From positions 123,971-187,970 of the forward strand of contig NZ_JAHXPT010000010.1 of NCBI RefSeq assembly GCF_019431045.1: DNA of 64,000 nucleotides. The letters are read 5' to 3'. Position 1 is the first letter of the stretch. Every line of letters starts with the position of its first letter. Source of the DNA: Clostridium weizhouense. Its GTDB lineage: Bacteria; Bacillota; Clostridia; Clostridiales; Clostridiaceae. Positions 8,530-16,364 of this stretch are shown one piece after another. The position numbers and the translations under genes are program-made. The notes beneath the pieces were generated by a model, which worked only from the letters and a program-made list of their open reading frames with translations, was not told the DNA's origin and searched no databases.

Positions 8530-8564
8530 AAGGACTTAGTACAAATTGTATTAGGTTCTTTTTT
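8530..8564 (+). terminator. Intrinsic terminator
   Basis: A 13-bp stem with several G-T pairs (AAGGACTTAGTAC with GTATTAGGTTCTT) and a 5-base loop, ending in a TTCTTTTTT tract. It lies about 150 bases after the ferric-reductase-like gene. Confidence 0.6.
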
Positions 8565-8655
8565 AGTTATAGTTTTAAATAAGATACATAATATATTGGA
8601 TTTAAAAGCATAAATCTCTTTCATATATTATATTATACTGAGAGGGGGTAATAAG

Positions 8656-9330
8656 ATGAGAAGATTAAAATTAGCAAAGGGAATGGTAATTGGATTAGTA
8701 GCACTTTTAGTAGTAGTGTTGAATTCTATAGGAGTAAGTGCTGAATGGAGACAAGATAATAATGGATGGTGGTATTCACAAGAGAGTTCTTATTATACAG
8801 GGTGGAAACAAATAGGGCACAAGTGGTATTATTTTGGACAAGATGGTTATATGAAAACAGGTTGGATAGAGGAAAATGGACGTTGGTATTATCTTTATTC
8901 AAATGGAGAAAAAGCCTTTAATACTGTTATTGATGGGTGTGAATTAGATAAGGAGGGATGTTGGAATATGCCATCTAAAGAAGCAAATGAAGCAAGAAAC
9001 TTAATTTTAGAAGAAGATAGTAATTTTATTTCTAAGAATGCTAAAGAGTATGGAGCTAAATTATCAACAAGATATAGTGAAGGAAATATTAATAATTTTA
9101 TAGTTAATGATAAATGGAATTTGCCAGTAGAAGATGTATACGTATTTAATCTTGTTGATAGTAGTGGTGAATATGAGATTTGTGGTTATTTGGTTGGCAA
9201 AGAAAGCAATAATATATATTGCATTCCACATCAAGGAGGACTTCCAATATACCAAATAAAAAATAATGAAATAGTAAAAACCTACAAATGGCTTGGTAAT
9301 GATGCATACCCTTATGAATGGCGTTGTTAA
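8656..9330 (+). CDS. Secreted protein with cell-wall-binding repeats
   Basis: 224 aa with a GAGAGGGGG ribosome site. A signal peptide ends near GVSA/EWRQ. Residues ~35-105 hold choline-binding-type repeats (GWWYSQ, GWKQIGHKWYYFGQDG, TGWIEENGRWYYLYSNG) that attach proteins to the cell wall. The C-terminal ~110 residues form an unrecognised domain ending in NEIVKTYKWLGND. The same repeat-plus-domain layout occurs in the protein at 10444-11220, so the two are paralogues. No enzyme motif is seen; a surface adhesion or sensing role is inferred only. Confidence 0.75.
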   Translation: MRRLKLAKGMVIGLVALLVVVLNSIGVSAEWRQDNNGWWYSQESSYYTGWKQIGHKWYYFGQDGYMKTGWIEENGRWYYLYSNGEKAFNTVIDGCELDKEGCWNMPSKEANEARNLILEEDSNFISKNAKEYGAKLSTRYSEGNINNFIVNDKWNLPVEDVYVFNLVDSSGEYEICGYLVGKESNNIYCIPHQGGLPIYQIKNNEIVKTYKWLGNDAYPYEWRC

Positions 9331-9352
9331 ACTTAATGTTAATTAATTAAAA

Positions 9353-9425
9353 GTCTATTTTTAAAACAAACAAATTTCAGTTTGACATTATACTAGTAAT
9401 ATCAACAGTCAGTTAAAACGTAGGA
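9353..9425. mobile_element. Short MITE-like element (73 bp)
   Basis: The left end GTCTATTTTTAAAAC and the right end CAGTTAAAACGTAGGA are degraded inverted copies of the GGCTATGTTTTAAAAC end seen at 16125, 20436 and 25317. The inner right part (TTATACTAGTAATATCAACA) also matches those copies. The 8-base flanks AATTAAAA and AAATAAAA agree at 7 of 8 positions, as expected for an old target duplication. No coding capacity. Confidence 0.6.
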
Positions 9426-9490
9426 AAATAAAAAATAGCTATCATGCCAATGATAACTATCAAAAACTAAATACAGTTTTACAAATGCTT

Positions 9491-9561
9491 TGCAATCTCT
9501 TTAAAGAAAGAGATTATATTTAGCCCGTGACTTAATTGTAATTCAAAGAAATAGAGATTGC
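9491..9561. repeat. Mutually exclusive stem-loops
   Basis: GCAATCTCT at 9492-9500 can pair with AGAGATTGC at 9553-9561. The overlapping AATCTCTTT at 9494-9502 can instead pair with AAAGAGATT at 9507-9515. Two alternative folds sharing one strand are a feature of switching RNAs. No downstream plus-strand gene follows at once, so this may be chance or a remnant. Confidence 0.35.
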
Positions 9562-9660
9562 AAGTGGTTAATTTTTCAAGAAAACTACTATTAATTTTAA
9601 AAAATATACCTGTTAAAATTTAAGTCAAGTTTTAATATTCTTCATATTTATGCATAATAA

Positions 9661-9686
9661 AAAGCAGTATTATGTTATACTGCTTT
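9661..9686. terminator. Terminator of the minus-strand gene
   Basis: Perfect stem AAAGCAGTAT / ATACTGCTTT with a 6-base loop, flanked by AATAAA on the left and ATTTG on the right. It works best for the minus-strand gene ending at 9708. Confidence 0.7.
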
Positions 9687-9707
9687 ATTTGTTATATATT
9701 AAATTTA

Positions 9708-10103
9708 TTAATTAGATTTTTTATAAAATTTTCTTTTTAAAAGATACTCAACTGTTACAAATATAGAAACAAATATTAAGCATTCAAATTCGAATAATGA
9801 GTTGCTTATAGAGTTGATTTCAGAGTCATTTAATATTAATAATATAGTATTAACTATTAGTATAAACAAACCGCTACAAATCCATATAACACCGCAATTT
9901 TTATTTGCTACAATAAATGTATTTGTATTCTTAGTTATATTTGTTTTTGGAGTATCTGAAACTCCTGAAAACATCATTACTATAGGTGTTATTAAATCTA
10001 AAATTGAATTAATTTTCTTAGAGGGACTAATAGTGTATAACAATCCTATTGCAAACATTATTGTAGGTATAGTAATATTACAAATTAAAATAAATATATC
10101 CAT
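9708..10103 (-). CDS. Four-segment membrane protein, unknown
   Basis: 131 aa with a GAAGGAAGTG ribosome site on the minus strand. Four hydrophobic segments are visible (starting DIFILICNITIPTIMF, then LITPIVMMFSGV, VIWICSGLFILIVN and FECLIFVSIFVTVEYLL), linked by short polar loops, with a basic C-terminus. It resembles small DUF-type membrane proteins of Firmicutes but no family can be named. It stands alone between two cell-wall-repeat protein genes on the other strand. Confidence 0.6.
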   Translation of the reverse strand: MDIFILICNITIPTIMFAIGLLYTISPSKKINSILDLITPIVMMFSGVSDTPKTNITKNTNTFIVANKNCGVIWICSGLFILIVNTILLILNDSEINSISNSLFEFECLIFVSIFVTVEYLLKRKFYKKSN

Positions 10104-10443
10104 ACAATTTCACTTCCTTCACTGATGTATAGAGAACTTTTTCTAATTACTATAAGTTGATTATACCATATTTTGTAAAGGAATTTAACTAATGTTTCTG
10201 TCCTTTCAAAATTTGCTCCTATATAATTAGATAACATATAGTGAACTTAATAATTTTTTTATAGATCATAAATTTAAAATAAATATTATATTATAATTTA
10301 GCTATATGTTAATTATAAGATTAGTTTACATATAATTAAATAAATATTACTTCTAATAAATTTTATAGATTTTAAAATATGATATAATAAATGGTACAAT
10401 TATGCAAAATAAGAAAATTATTATTATAACAAAGGGGAATAAT
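10104..10443. other. Intergenic region, divergent promoters expected
   Basis: About 340 AT-rich bases between divergent genes. It must hold promoters for both, and TATAAT-like hexamers are common, but none can be singled out. No repeat or RNA gene seen. Confidence 0.4.
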
Positions 10444-11220
10444 ATGGCTACTGATAAAATGTTTGTTGTTGGTGGAATAATAGCAGTAATTGTGGTTAGT
10501 GGATGTGCTGCAGGAGGAGCAATATTAGCTAGTAATATGCAAACTAAGAATGTAGAATCAGAACCTGTTCAATCTACGGCTCCAGTTAAAGAAAAACTTA
10601 ATGGCTGGCAACAAAAAGGGGATAACTGGTATTACTATAAAGATGACAAAGAACAAAGTGGATGGCTACAAGATAAAAATAGCTGGTATTACTTAGGCAA
10701 TGATGGAAAGATGAGATCTGGTTGGATACAAGATCAGGAAAATTGGTATTATTTAAATAGTGATGGAACTATGGCTACAAATACAACCATAGATGGATGT
10801 TATTTAAATGAAAAAGGGTTGATAAAAGAAACACCGAAACCTAAAAAAATTGAGGAAAGTAATAAGACGTCTGATAAAGTAAATAATGGGGTTACAAATG
10901 CAGAAGAGGCTTTAAATTTAATTTATTCAAATGACAAAGTTAATAGTCAATTAACTTCTCAAGGTATATGTACAAAAGAACAAATAAACCCTGAACTTAA
11001 AAAATATTTTCAAGGATTTCAACTTAATGAATCAGTATATGTCTTTTATTTATATGATATGGATACTGGAGATGCAGTATGTATATATTATGTTGGAAAA
11101 GATACTGGAAATGTATATAAGAGAAAAGGTGGATATCATCAATTAGATGATGCAGTTTTAATTAAAAATAATCAAGAAATAAAGACATATAAGTGGATTG
11201 ATCCTTGGGCAAATCGTTAA
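10444..11220 (+). CDS. Surface (lipo)protein with cell-wall-binding repeats
   Basis: 258 aa from the ATG at 10444, chosen because AAAGGGG lies 6 bases before it; an upstream in-frame ATG at 10402 lacks such a site. The N-terminus has a membrane segment ending VVSGCAAGG, which fits a lipobox, so it may be a lipoprotein. Repeats GWQQKGDNWYYYKD, SGWLQDKNSWYYLGNDG and SGWIQDQENWYYLNSDG are choline-binding-type wall repeats. A lysine-rich linker leads to a C-terminal domain (VYVFYLYDMDTGD ... EIKTYKWID) shared with the 8656-9330 protein. Function of that domain is unknown. Confidence 0.75.
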   Translation: MATDKMFVVGGIIAVIVVSGCAAGGAILASNMQTKNVESEPVQSTAPVKEKLNGWQQKGDNWYYYKDDKEQSGWLQDKNSWYYLGNDGKMRSGWIQDQENWYYLNSDGTMATNTTIDGCYLNEKGLIKETPKPKKIEESNKTSDKVNNGVTNAEEALNLIYSNDKVNSQLTSQGICTKEQINPELKKYFQGFQLNESVYVFYLYDMDTGDAVCIYYVGKDTGNVYKRKGGYHQLDDAVLIKNNQEIKTYKWIDPWANR

Positions 11221-11264
11221 AGATAATCCAAAGTAAGAAGAGTTAATTAAATTAAGAATTTAAT

Positions 11265-11292
11265 ATAGCCATCCGTATTTGAGGATGGCTAT
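11265..11292. terminator. Convergent bidirectional terminator
   Basis: Perfect stem ATAGCCATCC / GGATGGCTAT with an 8-base loop, between the convergent genes ending at 11220 and 11307. Confidence 0.8.
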
Positions 11293-11306
11293 AATTAGTT
11301 ATAATA

Positions 11307-12230
11307 TTATTCAGATAATTCCTTAATTTCTTTGTAGCTGTTAAGATCTGTATAAAGTTCAGCTTTAATCGGATTACGTTTTGTAATCTTAATTTTATAA
11401 AGATAGTATACAAATACTGCAATGTTTGATATTAATGCTAATAAGCTTACAATAAATAGAGGAGTTGAATTATGTGATGATTTAACTGCAAATTGTGATT
11501 GATCAATAAAGCTTGGACAGGTCATTGCAAACATACACCATAATGCAAGCGTTTGTGCACGATGCTGTAACCAAGCTCCTTTTCTGATAAAGAAAGCTGC
11601 AATTGTAGGAGCTAAAAGTAATGCTAAACCACAGTACCATGCATGGTCAGGTAAACAATTGTATGTGTATGCAAAGTTCCAAATATCATATGCTATAATC
11701 CAGAACCAAAGCATATCAGGCCATAACATATCTTTACTCTTATCTTTACTTATACATATTCCAAACCAACCTGTAATTGTAATAATATTTAAGATACCAG
11801 CAATTCCATTCATAACATTCCAGGAACCACTTACTGTCATCATGCCTTCAAATATTTCTTTGTTAAGATGTAGTCCATAAATTTGAAAATCACGTGCTAC
11901 TGCTTCACAAATATTAATTGCTAAAATTAATGGTGGGAAACATAAAGCCCATTTTTTGCTACTTACACCTTGTACATGTCTAATTATCCAGAAGCCAATA
12001 CACCCTGCTAGTGCTGAGTATACTTTAGCATAGTGAAACCAATCATTTACGCTTGTACCTTCAGTAGTTTTTGGCCATACAAAAAAGGTGAGAATTAATG
12101 GTACTATTATAAAGAGAAATATCCCCCCTAATTTAGATCTACGCCCTAATTCATTTAGTCCAATCAACGCCAAAAATACTACTAGCAACATAAGCCAGTT
12201 TGTAATAGGCTGTGATTCAAAAAAAAACAT
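11307..12230 (-). CDS. Polytopic membrane protein, DUF5692-like
   Basis: 307 aa with about eight or nine membrane segments. The start (MFFFESQPITNWLMLL) follows an AAGGGGGATTT site on the minus strand. Aromatic-rich motifs such as DMLWFWIIAYDIWNFAYTY and CLPDHAWYCGLALL resemble the DUF5692 family of uncharacterised membrane proteins. It is a single-gene unit with a shared terminator. Codon use looks slightly less AT-biased than neighbours. The biochemical role is unknown; transport is only a guess. Confidence 0.6.
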   Translation of the reverse strand: MFFFESQPITNWLMLLVVFLALIGLNELGRRSKLGGIFLFIIVPLILTFFVWPKTTEGTSVNDWFHYAKVYSALAGCIGFWIIRHVQGVSSKKWALCFPPLILAINICEAVARDFQIYGLHLNKEIFEGMMTVSGSWNVMNGIAGILNIITITGWFGICISKDKSKDMLWPDMLWFWIIAYDIWNFAYTYNCLPDHAWYCGLALLLAPTIAAFFIRKGAWLQHRAQTLALWCMFAMTCPSFIDQSQFAVKSSHNSTPLFIVSLLALISNIAVFVYYLYKIKITKRNPIKAELYTDLNSYKEIKELSE

Positions 12231-12591
12231 AACAAATCCCCCTTAGTAAAAAATACAGTTATTTTAGTATTTTTCAACCCAATTTTTTATAATGACTAGT
12301 ATTATTGTACGTATGTATAAGAGGATTTATGACTTTGCTTTGATAAATCGCAAACAATACTGTGTATATTTGCTAGTAATTATGAAGAAATATGTAATAT
12401 GTTTCTTTTACAATATGCAATATTTTCAGAGATTTATTTAATAATAGAATTTTTAATTAAATATATAATTTACTTTGATTTATATTAAAAAATATTTAAT
12501 TTTTAGACTGTTAATCTTTACGCAAAAGTAAAATTAATATATATTAATAGAGGTAAAATTAATTTATACAAATGATTAGAAAAGAGGCAAC
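12231..12591. other. Intergenic region between divergent genes
   Basis: About 360 AT-rich bases. Promoters for the minus-strand membrane protein and the plus-strand pseudouridine synthase must lie here, but no strong -35/-10 pair can be singled out. No repeat or RNA is recognised. Confidence 0.4.
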
Positions 12592-13380
12592 ATGAGATTA
12601 GATAAGTTTTTAGCAGAGTCATCAATTGGAACAAGAAAAAATGTTAGAATTTATATTAAAGACGGAGCTGTTAAAGTTAATGGAAAAGTTATAACAGAGC
12701 CATCAATAGAAATTAAAGAGGATACTGATATTATTGAATATCTTAATAAACTAGTTACTTATAGAGGTAAAGTGTATTATATGTTTCATAAACCCGGTGG
12801 ATGTATTACTGCAAGAAAAGATGAAACTAATAAAACAGTATTTGATTTTTTTAATGAGGTAAACATGAATGGAATATTTCATGTAGGAAGATTAGATAAA
12901 GACACAGAAGGCCTATTGTTATTTACTAATGATGGAGAGTTTAATCATCAATTAATGTGTCCAGAAAAACATGTTGAAAAGAAATATTTTTTTATTGCAT
13001 TAGGTTCATTAGATAAAGAAGATATAAAAAAAATAGAAAATGGGATTTCTATTGGAAAAGAGGAAGAAATAACTAAGCCTGCAAAAATAGAAGTAATAAA
13101 ATCTGGAATGTATGAAGATTTAGAAGAGGAATTTGACATTAGAAAGTTTTATAATATAAACTCAAACTTTTATGAACAACCTGTTGTTTCTGGATATCTT
13201 ACAATTTCAGAAGGACGTAAACACCAAGTAAAGCGTATGTTAAAAGCAGTTGGTTGCTATGTAATATATTTAAAAAGAATTTCTATTGGAGAATTAGATT
13301 TAGATAATTCACTCAAAAAAGGACAGTATAGAATACTTTCAGAAGATGAAATTCAAAAATTATTAGGAAAATGTATTTAA
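12592..13380 (+). CDS. rRNA pseudouridine synthase, RsuA/RluF family
   Basis: 262 aa, AAAGAGG ribosome site. An N-terminal S4 RNA-binding domain (MRLDKFLAESSIGTRK ... VKVNGKVI) is followed by the catalytic domain. HVGRLDKDTEGLLLFTNDG contains the conserved catalytic Asp, and EGRKHQVKRMLKAVGC is the second family motif. These enzymes isomerise one specific uridine in 16S or 23S rRNA. Most RsuA/RluB/E/F members are 230-300 aa, so the length is normal. Exact target (RsuA U516 or RluF-like) cannot be set from sequence. It is a monocistronic gene. Confidence 0.88.
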   Translation: MRLDKFLAESSIGTRKNVRIYIKDGAVKVNGKVITEPSIEIKEDTDIIEYLNKLVTYRGKVYYMFHKPGGCITARKDETNKTVFDFFNEVNMNGIFHVGRLDKDTEGLLLFTNDGEFNHQLMCPEKHVEKKYFFIALGSLDKEDIKKIENGISIGKEEEITKPAKIEVIKSGMYEDLEEEFDIRKFYNINSNFYEQPVVSGYLTISEGRKHQVKRMLKAVGCYVIYLKRISIGELDLDNSLKKGQYRILSEDEIQKLLGKCI

Positions 13381-13406
13381 ATAGTAAATATTATCAATTA
13401 GTTGTA

Positions 13407-13448
13407 CACCTTTTGTATAAATATTTTATAAATCATATACAAAAGGTG
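13407..13448. terminator. Terminator after pseudouridine synthase
   Basis: Perfect 12-bp stem CACCTTTTGTAT / ATACAAAAGGTG with an 18-base AT loop, then ATTTTCCTTTTA. It is 27 bases after the synthase stop codon. Confidence 0.75.
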
Positions 13449-13490
13449 ATTTTCCTTTTATATAAAATCAAAATTAGTAAAATAGCTACT

Positions 13491-13511
13491 GAGCAAATAT
13501 GAAATTTGCTC
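13491..13511 (-). terminator. Hairpin after the small minus-strand gene
   Basis: Stem GAGCAAAT / ATTTGCTC with a 5-base loop, 16 bases beyond the stop of the gene at 13527. The T-run on the minus strand is weak. Confidence 0.5.
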
Positions 13512-13526
13512 AAATAATTATTATTT

Positions 13527-13676
13527 TTAAAGTTGATTAATTGTAATGTCTTTACCTCTAGATACAACTTTGTTTATATTTTCTTGATTTCTTTCTTCAT
13601 ATGATTTAACTTTAGTTTGTGACATACCATTATCATTTGATTGCTGTATTAATTTTTCCTTTTTATTCTTTCCCAC
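13527..13676 (-). CDS. Small basic/polar protein (49 aa)
   Basis: A GTG start preceded by AAAGGAGATGATTTAAA, an excellent ribosome site. The product is polar and Lys/Asn/Gln-rich (GKNKKEKLIQQSNDNG ... SRGKDITINQL), without membrane segments. It is a lone minus-strand gene with its own hairpin terminator. The composition recalls small spore or stress proteins of clostridia, but no family is recognised. Confidence 0.55.
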   Translation of the reverse strand: MGKNKKEKLIQQSNDNGMSQTKVKSYEERNQENINKVVSRGKDITINQL

Positions 13677-14004
13677 TTTAAATCATCTCCTTTTTTATAG
13701 TATTAGTATTATAAATAAGAGTTATACTTATAATTTTTTATTTAAATATCTAATAATTGGAATTCTGGATAAATTATATAATTAACAAACTTTATTAGAG
13801 CCTATATATTTTATTACTTAAATTAACTAAATAAAAACATGTAAATCTAAATAATTGTAAAAAATAATATATAAATCTATTTTTTGAATAAATATAAAGT
13901 AATGTAAAAATAATCCGATAGTAAAGTGTGTTATTTTTGTTATTTAATTTTTAAATGAAAAGTAAAATAACAAAAAAGTTAATAACAGAAGGGAAAATAA
14001 ATAT

Positions 14005-15162
14005 ATGGGTATATTTAACAAAATATTTAATAGAAGTAACAAAAGCTTAGTAGAAAAGTTAACTAATGATGAAAAGGTTCTCGAAGTGCTAAATAGAACA
14101 ATAGAAGATAGTGAAATAGATAATGGAAGTCTACATATTAAAGATATAGATTTAACAATAGGAGCACATGTGGCACAGGTAAATAAGGGATTTATTCAAG
14201 TTATATTTATACTTAAACATAAGATTTTTGATGAAGATTTTATTGAATCTGTAGCTGGAATTGGAAATGATATTAATACTGCGATTGAATATGCAGTAGC
14301 TAGTTTTTCTTTATCATCATTATGTGGATTAACGCATGCATTAAAAGATGAAGATGGAGAGAAAGTAAAAATAAAATATTGTGATAAGATAAATGAATTT
14401 AAACTTTACAAAAGTTGCTTAACAGCTCAAGGCACAAGAGTGGCAGGTGAGTGTATAGATTACTGGGATCTTTTGGGGTATGAAATAAAAAAACGTTTAG
14501 GGAATAAAAAGGTTTATTATATAAAGATATATGCATCTAAAACAGGAGAGTCAATTAATTGTGAATGTAGAATAAATGGAAAAGTTAATATTTATATAAA
14601 TGAAATTATCAATAAACATATTAATGAATGGAAAATTCAGGATACACTATATTCTGAAAAACAGTTTTTTGTTTTAATTCAAGTGGACAGTACATATACA
14701 CCATATAAGTTTACTCAACAACAAATTAGCAACATAACTATGAAAGCATTGGATTTATATAAAAAATGTGATTCACAAGAAAGATATGAAAATTTATATA
14801 TTCAAATTTTTAATTTCTGTAATGATATTACATTAGCTAATGATTTATTCTGTTTTATACCAGAGATTTTTTGTGAACTCTTATTTCCAGAAGTAAAATA
14901 TTCAGAGAAAATTATACTACTTAGGGAACATGAAAAGATTGAATTATTTAAAGAGCAGCTTATGTCTTATTATATGATATATAATCTTATTCAAAGAACT
15001 ATAAAAAATTCATATTATGAAAAAGATGAGTTAATGAATATAGTTTCTAAAAGTGCATCTTTTAATGTGATTAATCAGGCTTTAAATAATGGAAGTGAAA
15101 TGAAAGATTTATGTATGAATGCTTTATCATTTAATGTTGTAAATGAGTATAAGATTTTTTAG
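14005..15162 (+). CDS. Unrecognised cytoplasmic protein (385 aa)
   Basis: The start is supported by GAAGGG 10 bases upstream. No signal peptide or membrane segment. The N-terminal half is beta-rich with a notable patch (GAHVAQVNKGFIQVIFILKH), and the second half has many cysteines and helical segments. The last third looks like a helical repeat region (IYNLIQRTIKNSYYEK ... ASFNVINQALNN). The overall look is like DUF6348-type proteins, but this is a weak impression. Single-gene unit; function unknown. Confidence 0.6.
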   Translation: MGIFNKIFNRSNKSLVEKLTNDEKVLEVLNRTIEDSEIDNGSLHIKDIDLTIGAHVAQVNKGFIQVIFILKHKIFDEDFIESVAGIGNDINTAIEYAVASFSLSSLCGLTHALKDEDGEKVKIKYCDKINEFKLYKSCLTAQGTRVAGECIDYWDLLGYEIKKRLGNKKVYYIKIYASKTGESINCECRINGKVNIYINEIINKHINEWKIQDTLYSEKQFFVLIQVDSTYTPYKFTQQQISNITMKALDLYKKCDSQERYENLYIQIFNFCNDITLANDLFCFIPEIFCELLFPEVKYSEKIILLREHEKIELFKEQLMSYYMIYNLIQRTIKNSYYEKDELMNIVSKSASFNVINQALNNGSEMKDLCMNALSFNVVNEYKIF

Positions 15163-15224
15163 TTAGTAGATAAAAATTCTGAACAAGTGTTAGTAATTGA
15201 TTAGTCTTATAAAAATTTAGGGTA

Positions 15225-15413
15225 TACTTCAGATATTCAAGATTTATTTTTTGGAACTTTCACTGTAATGGATGAAAAGCAGAAGTAGCAGTAGCAGATT
15301 TATATCCATTACTAGTATCAAATGCTCCTAAACCAACTCTAGTAGGGGGAACATGTAGCAATACTATGAGTGCTTATGGATTAAAAAATAAAACTTCGTA
15401 TGTATGCAGTTAA
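15225..15413 (+). pseudogene. Frameshifted fragment of an unidentified gene
   Basis: Two consecutive frames read as protein: GYTSDIQDLFFGTFTVMDEK up to about 15280, then EVAVADLYPLLVSNAPKPT followed by LVGGTCSNTMSAYGLKNK to a stop at 15413. A single frameshift near 15280 would join them. There is no start codon. The parent family is not recognised. Confidence 0.4.
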
Positions 15414-15481
15414 AATATATACTATATTTTAATGTTATGATATAATGATTTTACCAAACACATACATGCGAGGTGAAAAAA

Positions 15482-15904
15482 ATGGATAAATCAAATGAAA
15501 TGTTTGAACTTATGACTAGAATTTATGCAGAAGTTCAAGGAATAAAATCAGATGTTAATGATATCAAGATTGAGCAGAATAATACTAATAAAAGATTAGA
15601 TAGTCTTGAGAATAAAGTAGATAATCTTGAGAATAAAGTGGATAGCCTTGAAAGCAAAGTAGATAGTATTGAAAGTAAGGTAGATAATCTTGAAAATAAA
15701 GTAGATAGTGGTTTTGAAGAAGTAAATATTAGATTTGATAAAATGTCTACTGAAATTGGTAACATGGTTACAAATGAAATTGCAGATGAGTTATCTAATA
15801 AATTAAAAGAAATAAAAACTGATGTTAGATTTGTAAAAAGAAAAGTTCAAGATACTGAAGAAGATGTTTTTGTTATTCAAGATCAGTTGAAAATTATAAA
15901 ATAA
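15482..15904 (+). CDS. Heptad-repeat coiled-coil protein (140 aa)
   Basis: The ATG at 15482 is preferred because GAGGTG lies 6 bases before it; a GTG at 15473 overlaps that site. After an N-terminal helix the protein has five near-identical 7-residue units (DSLENKV, DNLENKV, DSLESKV, DSIESKV, DNLENKV), a long trimeric or dimeric coiled coil. A polar helical tail follows. No signal peptide or membrane segment. Similar short coiled-coil proteins are common in clostridia with no known role. A terminator follows directly. Confidence 0.7.
   Translation: MDKSNEMFELMTRIYAEVQGIKSDVNDIKIEQNNTNKRLDSLENKVDNLENKVDSLESKVDSIESKVDNLENKVDSGFEEVNIRFDKMSTEIGNMVTNEIADELSNKLKEIKTDVRFVKRKVQDTEEDVFVIQDQLKIIK
15599..15703. 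repeat. Five tandem 21-base repeats in coding DNA
   Basis: Five units of the form GATARTCTTGARARTAAAGTA, each coding one heptad of the coiled coil. The unit number could vary between strains by replication slippage without breaking the frame. Confidence 0.75.
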
Positions 15905-15930
15905 AAAAGCTATATTTAAGTTATTAATTC

Positions 15931-15960
15931 AGAGTCTGTTTAGTTTAGACTCTTATTTTT
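15931..15960 (+). terminator. Intrinsic terminator (AGAGTCT type)
   Basis: Stem AGAGTCT (15931-15937) / AGACTCT (15947-15953) and then TATTTTTTTA. Nearly the same hairpin occurs at 26386 and 34507. Confidence 0.75.
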
Positions 15961-16029
15961 TTATTATAAAAATATTAAATAAATTAAGAAAACTGCATAT
16001 TAAAGAAATTGATTTATAAAATGAGAAAA

Positions 16030-16077
16030 GAACCTATATAAATAAACTGTTTTTACAAGTGTTTATTATATAGGTTC
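16030..16077. repeat. Long inverted repeat, terminator-like
   Basis: GAACCTATATAAATAAAC at 16030-16047 pairs with GTTTATTATATAGGTTC at 16061-16077 around a 13-base loop, followed by AATTTTAT. It may be a second terminator or a remnant of a mobile element end. Confidence 0.55.
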
Positions 16078-16124
16078 AATTTTATAATGCTATAGTAGCA
16101 TTTTTATAAGAGTTTAAATAATTA

Positions 16125-16349
16125 GGCTATGTTTTAAAACAGTGTTGATATTTTAGTATAATAGCGAACTGGCATTGGAATTTGCTTTTTAGAACTCTTA
16201 ATAAAGATTTGTACAATTAATTGCTTGTCAGTAATCTTTGATTGGGAGCATGCATTAATTGGACTAAGCTTTATTTTAGAGTTATTAAAGTAAATTCCCC
16301 TGTCCATGAGCGTTATACTACAATATCAACATTCACTTAAAACACAGCT
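16125..16349. mobile_element. Non-coding transposable element (225 bp, IS1595-like ends)
   Basis: The left end GGCTATGTTTTAAAACAGTG and the right end (minus strand AGCTGTGTTTTAAGTGAATG) form imperfect inverted repeats of about 40 bp. Exact 8-base target duplications AATAATTA flank it at 16117-16124 and 16350-16357. There is no transposase, so it must be moved in trans. The GGC-start ends and 8-base duplication recall the IS1595 family. Shorter relatives lie at 9353 and 25317. Confidence 0.75.
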
Positions 16350-16364
16350 AATAATTAAAATGTA

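Noticed and set aside
9802..10125. 107-aa plus-strand ORF over the 9708 gene
   Set aside because: The minus-strand frame has a proper ribosome site and membrane-protein pattern; the plus frame has none.
15599..15703. Regular 21-base repeats, CRISPR-like at first sight
   Set aside because: Units abut without spacers, are in frame, and code a heptad coiled coil.
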